Assembly: GCA_965153455.1 (NCBI GenBank)
Contig: OZ234499.1
Span: 1,984,001 to 2,048,000, forward strand
From: Sphagnum compactum
Taxonomy: Eukaryota; Bryophyta; Sphagnopsida; Sphagnales
Length of the DNA: 64,000 bases
Direction: 5' to 3'
Shown: one piece after another, positions 23,803 to 36,312 of the stretch
Layout of the letters: the number at the start of each line of letters is the position of its first letter
Numbering within the stretch: position 1 is the stretch's first letter
Position numbers and translations under genes: made by a program
Notes under the pieces: model-generated
What the model was told of the DNA's origin: nothing
The model's input: only the letters and a program-made list of their open reading frames with translations
Database searches by the model: none

Positions 23803-26500
23803 ATGGCGGCGGCAGCAGCAATGGCGTCTGCGGGAGTTTTGCACAGCCTGCAAGGATTGGCAGTGTCCGTGCCTAATTCCAAAAAAATAGTCGGATCTTT
23901 GGCTGCTCCAGCTGCTTCATTGAGGAAGCAGGAAGTTCTCCTTAGCTCTAGTGTAAGTAGCTTCCGAAGTTTTTCTTCGCTTTCAGGATTGCGGTATAGA
24001 GCACAAGGGAAAGAGCAAGGAGATGGAGTGGATTTTCAGTTGCCGCAACGACAACAACATCTGGTTTGTGGTCCAATTCGGGCAAGTTCGGCAGATGCTG
24101 CTGCTGCTGCTGTCGTGCCGCAAGCTCCATTGCCTAAGCCTGTGGAGCCGTGGCAGGGAGCGTCGTTGAAACCCTTGGCGGCATCGCTTGCGGTCGGCAT
24201 TATTCTGTGGTTTGTCCCAGCTCCTACTGGTGTGACGAAGAATGCATGGCAACTGTTAGCTATCTTCTTGGCCACTATTGTAGGTATCATCACGCAGCCT
24301 TTGCCTCTGGGAGCTGTGGCGTTGATGGGATTAGGAGCGGCCGTGCTCACGAAGACGCTCACATTCACAGCTGCTTTTAGTGCCTTCGGAGATCCTATTC
24401 CCTGGCTTATTGCACTCGCCTTCTTCTTCGCCAAGGGCTTCATTAAGACCGGGCTTGGAAATCGCTTGGCGTATCAGTTCGTGTCGCTGTTCGGGAAAAC
24501 GTCGCTTGGACTAGGCTACAGTCTGGTATTCAGCGAGGCGCTTCTTGCACCTGCGATCCCGTCCGTTTCCGCAAGAGCAGGCGGTATCTTCTTGCCTTTG
24601 GTGAAAGCTCTATGTCTGGCTTGTGGCAGTAACGTAGGAGATGGAACAGAGAGCAAGCTGGGATCCTGGTTGATGCTCACATGTTTTCAGACTTCCGTCA
24701 TTTCTTCTGCCATGTTTCTGACTGCCATGGCGGCCAATCCCTTGAGTGTCAACCTAGCTGCAGGAGCAATTGGCCAAACCATAGGCTGGACTGACTGGGC
24801 TGTGGCAGCTGTGGTGCCCGGACTCGTATCACTCTTGGTTATTCCTTTGCTTCTGTATGTGATCTACCCTCCTACTGTGAAGAGCAGCCCTGATGCTCCC
24901 AAGTTAGCTCAGGAGAATCTGGCAAAGATGGGCCCTATGTCCAAGAATGAGAAGATCATGAGTGCCACGCTTATTGTCACTGTAAGTTGAACACACAACT
25001 TCTTTCTCCTCTCTTGTTGCCTGCTCTTGTAACTTCTTCTTTCCCTTTGTCGGCAATCTTGCTCTATCTGTTGTTTACTTTGACAGGAATCTGAAACAAA
25101 GTGGTTCATTCTTGACTCTATGCTTGTGCAGCAACAGCTGAAGATTCTTGTCTGTTCTGTCTTTTGGATTATCACAAGAAAGCAAAGATGATTGTATGTG
25201 CTGATTTCTTATCAGTAGGGTTGCACACAAAGAGTAGAGATTATAATGGTATAAACCTGTTTTGTGCACAGGTGGGGCTATGGATATTTGGAGCAGTGCT
25301 CAAAGTGGATGCAGTTAGTGCTGCAATTTTGGGCCTGTCAGTGCTGCTGACAACAGGAGTAGTGACATGGAAAGAGTGTCTGGGTGAGGCAGTAGCATGG
25401 GATACTCTCACATGGTTTGCTGCCCTCATTGCCATGGCTGGCTATCTCAATAAATTTGGGCTCATTTCCTGGTTCAGCCAGACTGTTGTCAAGGTAAGTA
25501 AACTTCATCTTGATGGACAAGCATCTGGAAATGCCTTGCTTGAGATTGTGCTCTCTTGCAGAGAATGATTATGTTGCAACAAGTTTAAAATGCCAGTAGA
25601 CCTTGTATCCTGTATTAGATTACAGTCATTGCATCTTTTGGATTTACGTGGGGGATTGAGGTGGAGCCTTCTGTGGCGTGCTATTTATCTTGTAGCAATT
25701 TTTTTATTGAAGTGCAGTCTGTTACTCACAACATGAACAAGGTCTAGACATTTGTTTTATATTTCAACATGCAATATCTGAAAGTTTATTGAGGGCAATT
25801 GGCTATTGCCATGAGCTGATGTCTACAGTAAGCCAAAACAAGTTTTGCTTGTCTTAGATAGTAGTCTTCCACTGCACTGGTTTGGAAGTTTGGGACTAGT
25901 TTTTTAGTTTGGGTCAGTTGCGTGAAATGCATTTTGTAGCCTTGTTGAACAGATCTTTTGGATTTTCTGATATGTGTTGATTTTGGCTGCACAACTCACC
26001 ACAATGGTTTGTCTATGATATTGTTAACTGACGGATTAGCTTATTACTGTGCCATGGGCCATCACTTCTATTGGAAGCCGATATAAGTAGTAACAACTGC
26101 CTGCCTGATTACAGTAAACATGTGATCATGGGTGCAGGTTGTTGGTGGATTGGGGCTCTCATGGCAGGCTTCCTTTGGCATTCTGGTACTTTTATACTTC
26201 TATTCTCATTACTTCTTTGCCAGTGGTGCTGCTCACATAGGTGCCATGTTTACAGCATTTTTGTCAGTGTCAACTGCCCTTGGGACACCGCCTTTATTTG
26301 GAGCTTTGGTCCTTGCTTTCCTCTCCAACCTCATGGGTGGTCTGACCCACTATGGAATTGGTTCAGCTCCTGTCTTCTATGGTGCAAATTATGTCCCTCT
26401 GTCCACATGGTGGGGTTATGGATTTATTTGCAGTGTGGTCAATATTATCATCTGGCTTGGCGTTGGTGGCATTTGGTGGAAATATTTGGGTCTATGGTAA
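23803..26500 (+). CDS. DIT1: chloroplast 2-oxoglutarate/malate translocator
   Basis: Inner-envelope antiporter of the DASS/SLC13 family. It imports 2-oxoglutarate into the chloroplast in exchange for malate, supplying carbon skeletons for GS/GOGAT ammonium assimilation and photorespiratory nitrogen recycling, and may serve the malate valve. Exons 23803-24981, 25272-25493 and 26138-26500 join in phase 0 (donors GTAAGT; acceptors CACAG and TGCAG) and give 587 residues, near the usual ~570. Residues 1-~93 are a Ser/Ala-rich chloroplast transit peptide ending near PIRASSA. About 12-14 hydrophobic segments follow. Diagnostic blocks include AFSAFGDPIPWLIALAFFF, SEALLAPAIPSVSARAGG, NVGDGTE, WKECLGEAVAWDTLTWFAAL, and C-terminal FLSNLMGGLTHYGIGSAP, which favour DiT1 over the glutamate/malate carrier DiT2. 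I chose the ATG at 23803 (MAAAAAMASAG). In-frame ATGs at 23716 and 23821 are alternatives. No neighbouring gene is functionally linked. Confidence 0.95.
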
Positions 26501-27531
26501 AACCTCCGTCTGGGAGTAAGATGGATTGCAGTTTTGCAAGTGTGTTGAAATGAGTTTATTATAGAAGGCTATGTAATTCTCAGTTTGTCCGAAGCCTATC
26601 TCCTTTCTTGAGAGTTATTGTTTTTGGTAATTGCCCGATGAATCTGAGGAAACCCAAGATCCTTTCTCTCCCTTGCTGTGAAGCATTGAGCCATCAGAAC
26701 TAAAATCTCATTCTGGATTGGAGAGAATAGAGCATAGCAATTTGCTGATAATAAAGTGATTGTGTCTGAAATACCCTGCTAGGCAACATATATTAAGGTT
26801 ATGTTAATTTCTGACACAGTTGTAATTTTCACGATTAGTTAGCACTGGGAATCTATGTGTATTCTGTTGCTGCTGCCTCTATAAAGTGAATGATATTGCA
26901 GTTGTCTCTTTGAGGGCTGATGAGTAATCTTACCTGTGTACTTCTGATGATACTTCTGAAAATGGGAGTTTTATACCTGCAGTTGTATCTGTCTAAGGTT
27001 TTTATTATTGGGGGATTGTGTTGTCACTGAATGAATCTGCAAGTCTCCGCTGGGCAGTGACATTTACCTGCCAGGACTGCTGCAGATGAGCTATGAGTGA
27101 CTCCAATTCACTCATCAATGCAGACCTGAGATGGTGTGACAACCTGCATCTGATGAGGGCTGTGAAAAGTGCGGTTTCACTTTCCAACTTACATGCTTTG
27201 AGAAACACCAGCAATTGAAGATCCAGCCATCACCAGCAGGGTAGAACATGGTCTTCCATAAAATGACAAAAATTGCGACAGCAGTCGAACTCATTGCAGC
27301 AAGGAAATAGAGAAAAGCCTCACCATGGAATCAATATTCAATACACAACCTGCAGCTCTGGAGCTTTTGTCAGGTGTACCTGATGAGAAGGGATGAGAAG
27401 GGAGTGCTAGGCTCTCAGGCGGTCTTTCAGATTCTCTGCTGTAAGTATACCTACCCTGAACAGCCCTCAAGGTGTTGGAAGTCGCAACTGTTAAAGCCAT
27501 CACCTACACAACCCTAAGAAAAACCTTGAAA
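26501..27531. other. DiT1 3' UTR and flank
   Basis: Moderate-GC sequence after the DiT1 stop; the first few hundred bases are presumably 3' UTR. 27005-27500 has two minus-strand open frames (69 and 70 codons) that I do not recognise. A GTAAGTT at 27190 (minus) looks donor-like, but no partner exon is evident. Confidence 0.45.
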
Positions 27532-28235
27532 CCAGTGTTGGTCAGGTATATTGGTTCTAATATATCAGCCGGGTAAGGGTAAGAAGAAAATATCAGCAAA
27601 GATATCAGCTTCATAAAGATAAATAGGCTTTGCAAAATTATCCATATGGTAAGGAACAAACAGTATTTGCCCATAACATTATGCCTATCATACAGATTTA
27701 TGCCATTTAAATGCAAGATAAATATTTTTGTTAATATGGCACATTTGCATTGTAATCATGAGTCCAAGACAGTAACATCCTTTAAGACAAGACTAATCCA
27801 AATTTGTTTTTGGCAAATCCCTTTGGTAACTTTATGAACACATAGAAGGCATTTGTATAATGGGAATTGATTGAATGACAATAAAGAAGTCTAAAAAGGG
27901 TTGAAAGAGTATAAGATGACAATCTTGCTTACAGTGTTAAAGCTATACATGTATATTTTAATTGATTCCCATAAGCGATATAAATCCATCATAATGGAAT
28001 GCACTACAATAGTGGGGAATGCATATAAGTTGCATTATTATTTTTACATATACCTTAATTTTACATCATCCTCAAAGCACTTAACCATATATGACTAAAG
28101 ATAAACCTTCAAATGTATACTAACCTAGTAAGGTATATATAACAAGGTGATTTTGAAATATTTGCTAGTTGGTTAGGGTAATTAAATGGGTATTTGTAAA
28201 GTTTTACCTTTCAAACAAATAAGTATACTTTCCAA
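27532..28235. mobile_element. putative hAT-like element, copy 2 (truncated)
   Basis: Begins CAGTGTTGGTCAGGTATATT and shares with 14523-15346 the order 'taatatatca...gggtaagggtaa...tgcaaaattatc' and, near its right side, 'ctagttggttagggtaat...ttttacc'. The matching right terminus is not found, so the copy seems truncated. No coding sequence. Confidence 0.45.
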
Positions 28236-31200
28236 TGTATTCACAAGTGTGTATTTCATTAAAGAACTTTTTGAATTCATATGGGATCCAATGTCCATAT
28301 TAGTTTGGATGCATCAACAGAAACATGTAATGTAATGAGAGCTTTGTATGGTTTGAACTATGCAACCACACTCATGTTACATACTTTTAGCTCCTTCCTA
28401 AGTTCTTATGTTGAGTTAATTTACATGAAGGCCCAAGCTTAATTTACTATCAAAGTTTTGGGTTTGAGATCTTACATAATTTATTTTTTTCATACTCATT
28501 TTTTTCATGTTGTTTTAAATCTTTTACTTATATTTAGCTTAACTTTAAACCTTTCTTGTTGCCCTTTTCTAAAAAATGGGTATCAAACAAGTGATAACAA
28601 GCATTTTGATATAATAATATTATTTGCAAAATAGGATAAACAAAACACCAAAACCTTGAGTTTGGTCATACATAAGGTGAGATTCAAAGGTTTTAACATT
28701 TCATAGTGAGATTTAGTAAAATGTCTTTACTTTGTGAATACCCCTAAAAGAAGGGATAGGGGGTGAAAAGAGACCACAGATAGGGTGAAAATAGAGTTAC
28801 TTTACAGATAACTTTAATAACTTATTTTATATTAACAATGTGTTACATTAGCGATGATGGTTTTTTCATGATGGGAAAAGGAAGTTCCAAATATAAAATG
28901 GTGTGAGGTTGTGAAAAGTTGAAAAGATTTATGGAATGACACCTTTTGGGTTATTTTTTATTAAAAAATTCAACATATGGGATGTAAACATGGCAAAGTA
29001 AATAACTTTGTATTACTTATCAAAAAAAATGTCAAGTGATAATAAATTATATATATATTGAAAGTAAAATTATTAATTTTTATCCCTTCACAAGCTTTGA
29101 CTTTTATTTTTTCATTCGCCTTCTACCCATTTGTTATTTTCACTTGTGTCACCCCTAGTCATTGACACCATAAGAGGTCATTTCTTTAAACACACATTCA
29201 TTTTCGGATAATTTGTTTCGCTGTAATCCCAATGCATCGACATGTAATGTTTAAAATTAAATTTTATGTATAATTGCAAATGGAATGACATTTTGCAATA
29301 CATGCACCATTCATGATATGAAACATAATGCATGGTACATGTGAGGTTATGCTTTTAACACTTTTTTCTCTTATGTTTAAAAAGGGCTTTCGCACATAAC
29401 ACATGTGTTATTGTTAAATTTAGGTGTAAGGTATTCCCAATCTAATTCAAGGTGATTAACTTAATCTATGTTTTTATCATTAATTTTAATCTGCATAAAT
29501 CGTTGAGAAATATTTTCAAAAATGTTGACCATGTTAGTCCAAGTGATGGAAATCTATTATTTTTGTGAATCATTACATAATTTTTTTTCAATTTTCGACT
29601 CAAGTTTGATCTCCCTATAGGATATCAAAATGTAACTAACCTTCCAAATTGAATATTTGATCTACATCCTTTTATTCAATTCCTTTATATTGTAATATTG
29701 TTGTGCATTTCTTGCAATGTATTATTAAAACTCATCGATTTCTTATGTTTTCTTTATTAATTTTCAACAATGATGCATATTTTCATTTTCACGTCAATTT
29801 TTGCATGCGTCTGATTTTTTTTCTTCAGCACCATCAATGGTGTCTTCCCATTCCTTTCATAGAGTCATGACCTATTTGCTTCGCCCATAGGATTTGTTTT
29901 GCAACATTATGATTTTCGTTTTCACCTTTATTACTCATAATTCAACAATTTCATTTTTTTTAGCACATTTGTTAAATTTAGTTTTGTAGCTTCCGCCCTT
30001 GTTTCTGATATCCATAATGTTATGCAAAATTTAGGTGTAGCATTTCCCAACTCGACTTTTGATTCATTTGCACGAACTTTTAACTTTTTCGTTTGAAATT
30101 TGACTTTTTTAGCTTGAATTTCCATTACCACCAATTGTGAGTGCAAGTCCATGGTTACCTCATTCAATGTTTTTACCATAAAATTACATCCATGTGGGTG
30201 CAACCTTGCATTTATATGAGGCTCGAATAACTTTTGTGCATTTGTTCTGCTTGTTGTTCAGTGGATTTTTTGTTACAATCCCCTACCCCAAAAAACCTAA
30301 AGTAAACATCTCATCATACATTTTATTATAATATAATGCACATGCTTACATAATGTGTAAAACTATAATAAACTTGTTTAAAAAAACACATTTTTGAACC
30401 ATTATGGATAGTTCAAACCATTATTATGAACATCTTGAACCAAAACCAAAAACCTCCAACTATAACATTTTTATTTTAGCACTTTAGCTTTATATAACAT
30501 TAGCAAGGTGTTTAATCTCTTAGGTGGCACGAAATATAATCCATGTTGTTCTTAACATAATGTGTTGTTCATAGTTATTTTGTTACAAAAGCACAAACAT
30601 GAGATTCACAAGTTTTTTTTATTGCAACACCTATGACGGGTGAGTGGTAAGCATAAGCAAAAATTATCTTCCAAAATAACATTACAACTTAGCAAATTCA
30701 AGTGAAACAAAAAAATTGGCAAATTATTATTTTTAAACATATTTTTTGTGTTGATTCTATATGTTTTTGGAATTATTTTAATGCTTTACATTCATTTTGG
30801 ATAGGGTTTAAAGGTTCAAGTTAATTTAGACTTAAGGTTTAAGCAATTAGATTATTTTAAGGTTAAGTTAATTTAAGGTCATAGTTCATAAATTTAGATT
30901 ATTTTAGGGTTAAGTTTTTTAGGGTTATGTTAATTTAGGGTTAGAATTTAAGGGTTTAGGTTAGTTTAAAATTACGATTTAAAGGTTTTAAGTTAGTTTT
31001 AAGTTAGGGTTTAAAATTTTTGGTCAATTTAAAGTTTAGGTGAATTTAAGGCTTTAGACTTTCGGTTAGTTTTAGGTTTAAATTAATTTAAAATTACACT
31101 TCAGAAGTTTTGATTAGTTTAGGCTTAAGGTTTAATGGTTATGTTAATCTAGGGTTACGATTTAAAAATTTATGTTGGTTTAATGTTAAGGTTTAAAAAT

Positions 31201-31546
31201 TTTAAGTTAGTTTAAAGTTAAGGTTTAAAAGTTTTAGTCAATTTAGGGTTAAAGTGAGTTTAAGGTTTAGAACTTTTAGTTAGTTAATTTTAAGTTTTAA
31301 TTAGTTTAGGGTTATAATTCATAAGTTTTGGTTAGTTTAAGGTTAACTTAGTGTGAACCTGGTGCATAATGCACCCGTCGAGCTCCCTTCGCCCGGTCCT
31401 TCCCATTGCCCACTCCGGTTCTTTACCCCGTCGACCCCCCCCCGTCCTTCGCATTTTCCATGGTGTTGTAACTTGATGGAGTTACCTACGGAATTAATTA
31501 AGGATTTACTTATAAGATTTAATAATTTAGTTTGGTCATGTGCACC
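28236..31546. other. intergenic, degraded repeats
   Basis: No gene seen. 28700-28825 is a diverged copy of 7125-7250. 30780-31340 is a run of degenerate 'tttaggttaa / gtttaaggtt' repeats that resemble very decayed TTTAGGG-type sequence. 31370-31470 is a short GC-rich patch (cgtcgagctcccttcgcc) without a coding match. Confidence 0.45.
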
Positions 31547-31935
31547 GTTGACTTTCTTTTTATTAGTTTATGTGAAAGTCACACACACACCATGTGTTTA
31601 GACTTTCTTTTGATTAGTTTATGTGAAAGTCACGCACACACTATGTGTTTAAACTTTCTTTTGATTAGTTTATGTGAAAGTCACACACACCATGTGTTTA
31701 GACTTTCTTTTGATTAGTTTATGTGAAAGTCACGCACACACCATGTGTTTAGACTTTCTTTTGATTAGTTTATGTGAAAGTCATGCACACACCATGTGTT
31801 TAGACTTTCTTTTGATTAGTTTATGTGAAAGTCACGCACACACCATGTGTTTAGACTTTCTTTTGATTAGTTTATGTGAAAGTCATGCACACACCATGTG
31901 TTTAGACTTTCTTTTGATTAGTTTATGTGAAATCA
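31547..31935. repeat. 51-bp tandem array, 8 units
   Basis: Units begin 'actttctttt' at 31551, 31602, 31653, 31702, 31753, 31804, 31855 and 31906 (period 51, one unit of 49). The last five junctions alternate between 'cacgcacacacc' and 'catgcacacacc', implying amplification of a 102-bp dimer. Because 51 is divisible by 3, one plus-strand frame stays open and would read a 17-residue repeat (ESHAHTMCLDFLLISLC). I regard that as a by-product of the period. Confidence 0.95.
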
Positions 31936-32989
31936 CATGGGGAACCTTGTGATATTTTAACTTTAGGAAATTTCTTAGTTAGTTTCCTTTTGGATAGTAT
32001 ATAATGGTGTCTGTGACCTTGAAAAACACCCTTCACTTGATAGAAAGACTTTTGTGGGATGAATGCAAAATTTGTAGGAATAAGAATTGTGAAGGGATTC
32101 GAGCTTTTGATTTTGAATGATTTTGATGTTTTGTTCATGGTAGGAGAATGGTGTGGCATACTAGTTATGCATAGACAATAGAAGGGTGAGAAAATAGTTG
32201 TGCAACCAAGAACATAGATTTCCATAGCTATGTAATAAACATACATAGTTTCGGTCCTAAACTCGTTCATGTTTTACAGTGTCACATGGTGGCCTTTCCA
32301 TTTACATTTAAAAGTATCTTAAGGCAAAAGAAGAAGAATTATGGAAACTCAAATCTATTTCACCATAGCAAAAAAATACCTAATCTTCAAAAAATCCCTC
32401 TAAAAGAAACCAAAATCCTTCAAGCCATATAATTATAACTCTATTATTAAAATGTTGAATTGTAAAATAATATTATTTTGACTGCCAAACATAAGTGTCC
32501 CAAATTTTTTTATTATTATTAGGCACCTTGATGCCCAACCAAGCTAGGCACAAAAATCTGACCTTTTTTTTGTGGCAAATTTTGCTATTTTGCACAAACG
32601 AGAAGCAGCTTGTAGGACCCCACCTACAGGACTTGAAGAGCAAAGTCATTCGGAAAGCGCCAAATGCGGGAATTCCGAATAGGGAATTCTCTTCGAGAAC
32701 CGACCCTCTTCTCCTCTTTAGAATGACTGGAAAAGGGCAGCCTTAGGCCTTAAGGAAGACGAGAAGACTGACCATCCGGAAGACTCTCACAGCCACAAAA
32801 TCTCTAGAATCCGTGAGATCCCCAAAAACTTGATTAGGACTTTATTCTTGTAAAACTCCAAACAATATATGGGTGGTCAGTCACTGCCACTAATAACAGT
32901 AAAGATGTGATCTCAGCCTCTGAAGAAATCAGTACCAGTGACAAATGTACAGCTTGTAGGGCTTCTAATTCACCAACAGTGTCCTTCTG
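31936..32989. other. intergenic between 51-bp array and gene fragment
   Basis: AT-rich to about 32530. 32600-32870 then has distinctly higher GC (gaccccacctacaggact onward) and could be 3' flank carried with the coiled-coil gene fragment at 32990. No open frame that I recognise. Confidence 0.4.
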
Positions 32990-33540
32990 CTATTTCAAAC
33001 CCAGTTTTAATTCTTGAGCAAGCTTCTCCATGTTGTGAACTGCAGTTTCTTTTTCTTGATCTAGGATAGTAATTGATTTCTCTGACTCAGCTAGTTTCTC
33101 CTTGAGAGTAATGGAGCCACATTCCATTTCAGACATTGCAAACTCAAGCTTTGCATATGAGTCCTGCCAGATAAAGCACACTCCCCAATAAGATAAAATG
33201 GGAAAGCTAACAAAAGAGAATTGGGACATTAAATACATAGAGCACTCGTGGCATGGACAGTCAATTCACATCAAGCAACAATAGTACAACCAAGTTAGAA
33301 TCTATTGGACAAAACAATGGCTACTCATGTTGACCCCCAAATAAACACATAGAAATAAAAACACATACCTGCAAAAGTTGCAGGTCAAAAAAAGATTTCT
33401 CAAGTTCCACAGTTTTCATCTGCAAGGCATGTTCTGTAGATGATAACTGAGCCTTGGTTTTCGTCAGGCCAGTTGCAACGGACTCCCTCCGTTTATCAAC
33501 AATAGACTCACGCTTGTTGAGCAAGGATTTTTTTTGTAGG
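32990..33540 (-). pseudogene. fragment of a coiled-coil protein gene, two exons
   Basis: Two minus-strand coding pieces joined by a plausible intron. The first ends at 33369 with '...SFFDLQLLQ' and donor GTATGTGT. After 205 nt comes acceptor TCTGGCAG, and the second piece starts at 33163 with 'DSYAKLEFAMSEMECG' and ends at a stop at 32990. The phase is preserved. Both pieces are charged and heptad-like (KRESIVDKRRESVATGL; EKLAESEKSITILDQEKE), so a C-terminal coiled coil. I do not recognise the family. Upstream of about 33540 the sequence lapses into AT-rich DNA with no further exon in reach, so this is probably a broken or transposed fragment, or the last exons of a gene whose other exons are far away and unrecognised. 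Confidence 0.5.
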
Positions 33541-33686
33541 TACATGCATAAAGAATGAAACATGAAATCCTTATCTTTGTACACAATAAGCGGTTTGGAA
33601 ACATGTGTCGATAATTCGATTGATAGGTTTGTTGACATATACTTTCGGCCTTGGTTTCGTCTTAAGTGCAACCATTTAATAATGAA

Positions 33687-34315
33687 TATCGGTAAAAACT
33701 TGGTTGATTTTTTCCTAATGTATTTTTAGGACGATTATTTATTTCAATTTTTCATTTTACCTTTTGAATTTGAAAAGGTGGAGCTAAAAAAGTTGACTTT
33801 ACCTTCCGAAATCTGGAAGGTATAGTTCTTTTATCCATTTTTTTCATTTAAAAAAATCTTTCTTTTACATAATTGTTTTTGAAATTTATTTTCTTTTAAA
33901 AATTTAAGTAAATTAATTTATGGTTTTTACAACTATAAATTTTTAAAAAACGTAGATGTTTTTGACAAAACTTTAAAAATAAAATTGGATGTGAAAACTA
34001 TTTATAGCCATAAATTTTTATATAATTTTAAATATTATAGTTAATCGCCAAATTTGATTAAATATTGAAATCAAAATCACCATAATTTTCTATAAAAAGT
34101 TCATATATTCTAGTTATTAGCCATATTTGGCTAATAATTAAAGGTAAAAAATGAAAAGGTTAAAGTAATCATTAAAATGGTAACCTACCTTCCTAGTTTA
34201 ATCCACTTTCTGTATAAATAGAAGAATAAAGGTTAAAATAAAATTAAAAGAAATCTTTTAGATTTTAAAAAAAATCAACCAAATTTTTATGTAAGGGAAG
34301 GTTTTCCTTCCGATA
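33687..34315. mobile_element. putative MITE with TATCGG termini
   Basis: Left end 'tatcggtaaaaacttggttg' and, inverted, right end 'tatcggaaggaaaacc...tttggttgattttttt' share TATCGG(T/A)A and TTGGTTGATTTTTT, arguing for diverged terminal inverted repeats of a 629-bp AT-rich element. Target duplication not established. No coding sequence. Confidence 0.4.
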
Positions 34316-35430
34316 CTTTTCTAATTTTAAAGCCCCACCCCTTGGCGTACCGACCTTGGGTGGGCCTCCAAAATCTTTCATCAATGCATGAGACTTGTGA
34401 TTAACTTCATGTCATTTCAAAATGAATTCTATGAACTAGTTGAGAGAATTTGATTCTTTTTTCATTTTTTCTTATTGCATCTAATTTTTATGGGTTATTT
34501 TGCAATAGGCAATTATACTCAAAAAAAATTTGATGATTTGTTTCAAAGGCAGTTTTGAAGGTGCATTATTTGGAATGTCAAAGATTTAAGTGTTAATCAA
34601 CTTAGAATTAATGGATGGGAAGAATTCATGACTTCTAAATTTTTGTTTTTATGACATTTGTGATCAATGTCATGTGATTTCAATTTGAATGGCACACCTT
34701 TAAAGCTTAAATCTGAAATCTAGGTTTCTCTAATATTATGGATTATTACTAAATTTTCAATCAATTTAAAATTATCATCAACTTGATATTTCTGAGTTTT
34801 GAAATTTTCTTTTTAATTTCAATTTGAATTGCACACTTTTAGCTTAACTCTGAAATCATGTTTCTTTTATATTTTGGATTATTGCTGAATTTTCAATCTT
34901 TTCAGAATTGTAATCAAGTTGACATTTTAAATTTTAAATTTCTTTTTTTCTGAATTTATTTTTGATTTATTTTTGAAAATCTGATTTCTCATCTTTCATC
35001 AATACATGAAACTTATTTTTAAAAAAATTTAAAAGAAAAGTTGGCCCAAGTGTGAACATTACAAAATAGGGAAACTCAACAGGTGAACATTGTTTTGCAA
35101 TGTATGTATCGATTTTTTGAATAACCAAATATGAAAAGAAATCATGCTTGAATTGAATAATAAAGCCTTCAAGTGTTACCACGTTCTCAACCAAATTTTT
35201 CCTTCCAAAACCTGGTTTTTAAAAAATTATTTGAATTTTCAATGACAAAAATTCACAAAAAATTTCTATATTTCCCACATCCTAAGTCCAAAATTCACAA
35301 CATAAATTCCATTAAATTTGAATGGTGAAGTTCTTTCCAACAACACCAAATGCACATTCCAAACAAACAAACAACCTTCCTTCATAGATAGATAATAAGA
35401 GTAATCCGCTGCCCATTACAAGAGAGGACC
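34316..35430. other. intergenic, AT-rich
   Basis: No gene or clear repeat seen. 34640-34940 holds two loosely similar 'cacacttttagcttaa(c/a)tctgaaatc' stretches. Confidence 0.4.
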
Positions 35431-36075
35431 ACATTTGCTGTGTTTTTATTCATGGCAGAATTGTCCTTTGAAGCTTGTAATGTCTACTTGATAATGGCGT
35501 TTGTGAAAACCCTAAATTTAATGAGAGCCAGGGAAAAAAAGAAAAACAGCCGTAAGAGAGGAGGGCAGCAGTTTCTGTGTTTTAATTCATGGCAGAATCG
35601 TCCTCTGACGCTCTTAACAACATTCACTCAATAATGGCGTTTGTGAAATCCCTAAATTTTAATGAGAGCCAGGGAAAAAAGGGAAAAACAGCAACAGGAG
35701 AGGAGGGGCACATTTTCTGTGTTTTAATTCATGGCAGAATCGTCCTCTAAAGCTCTTAACGTCCACTCCAATAATGACCTTTACGAAAACCCTAATAACT
35801 GATAGGCAGGGAGAGAAAAACAGCCACAAGAGAGAGGAGCGCATTTTCCGTGTTGTAATTCGTGGCAGAATCGTCGTTTGAGGCTGTTAACAACATCTAT
35901 TCATAATGGCATTTGCGAAACCCTAATTTAATGAAATCCGTGGAAGTAGAGAAAAAAGAGCGACAAGGGGAGGAGCGCATTTTCTGTGTTTTAATCCATG
36001 GCAGAATCGTCCACGGAAGCCATTGAGAATTACACGCAATAATGGCGTTTGGGAAAACCCTAATTTAGTGAAAGC
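35431..36075. repeat. ~135-bp tandem array, 5 units, telo-box bearing
   Basis: The landmark 'catggcagaatcgtc' (one unit with cgtggc, the first with cagaattgtc) occurs at 35451, 35588, 35730, 35861 and 35997, i.e. periods of 131-142 bp. Every unit ends with 'aataatggcgtttgtgaaaa' followed by a telo-box-like AAACCCTAA (35507, 35787, 35918 and 36055; 35646 has AAATCCCTAA). Confidence 0.92.
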
Positions 36076-36312
36076 CAGGGAAGAAGAGAAACAGAGAGGA
36101 GACAGAGGCAGAGAGAGAAAGTCAGTTGACCAATTGAAGCGTTTGCAGAGTGGATGGATTTCACACCGTTTGGATTCGCGATGGCAATGAGTCGGGAGTC
36201 AGAGCGCAACATTTGAGTTCAATTTTTGTTTGAAAAACTTTTGATTTAGTTTTGTTCTGATGTGAATTCTGGAGGTACAACTCTGATTATGATGAAGGCG
36301 CAGCAAAGAGGA

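Noticed and set aside
24982-25271. Open frame at 25164 running into DiT1 exon 2 as an alternative start
   Set aside because: Translation of the intron's 3' part; the acceptor CACAG at 25271 and family alignment place the exon start at 25272.
31353-31952. Protein gene over the 51-bp array
   Set aside because: Open frame is explained by a period divisible by three; no start context, domain or flanking exon.
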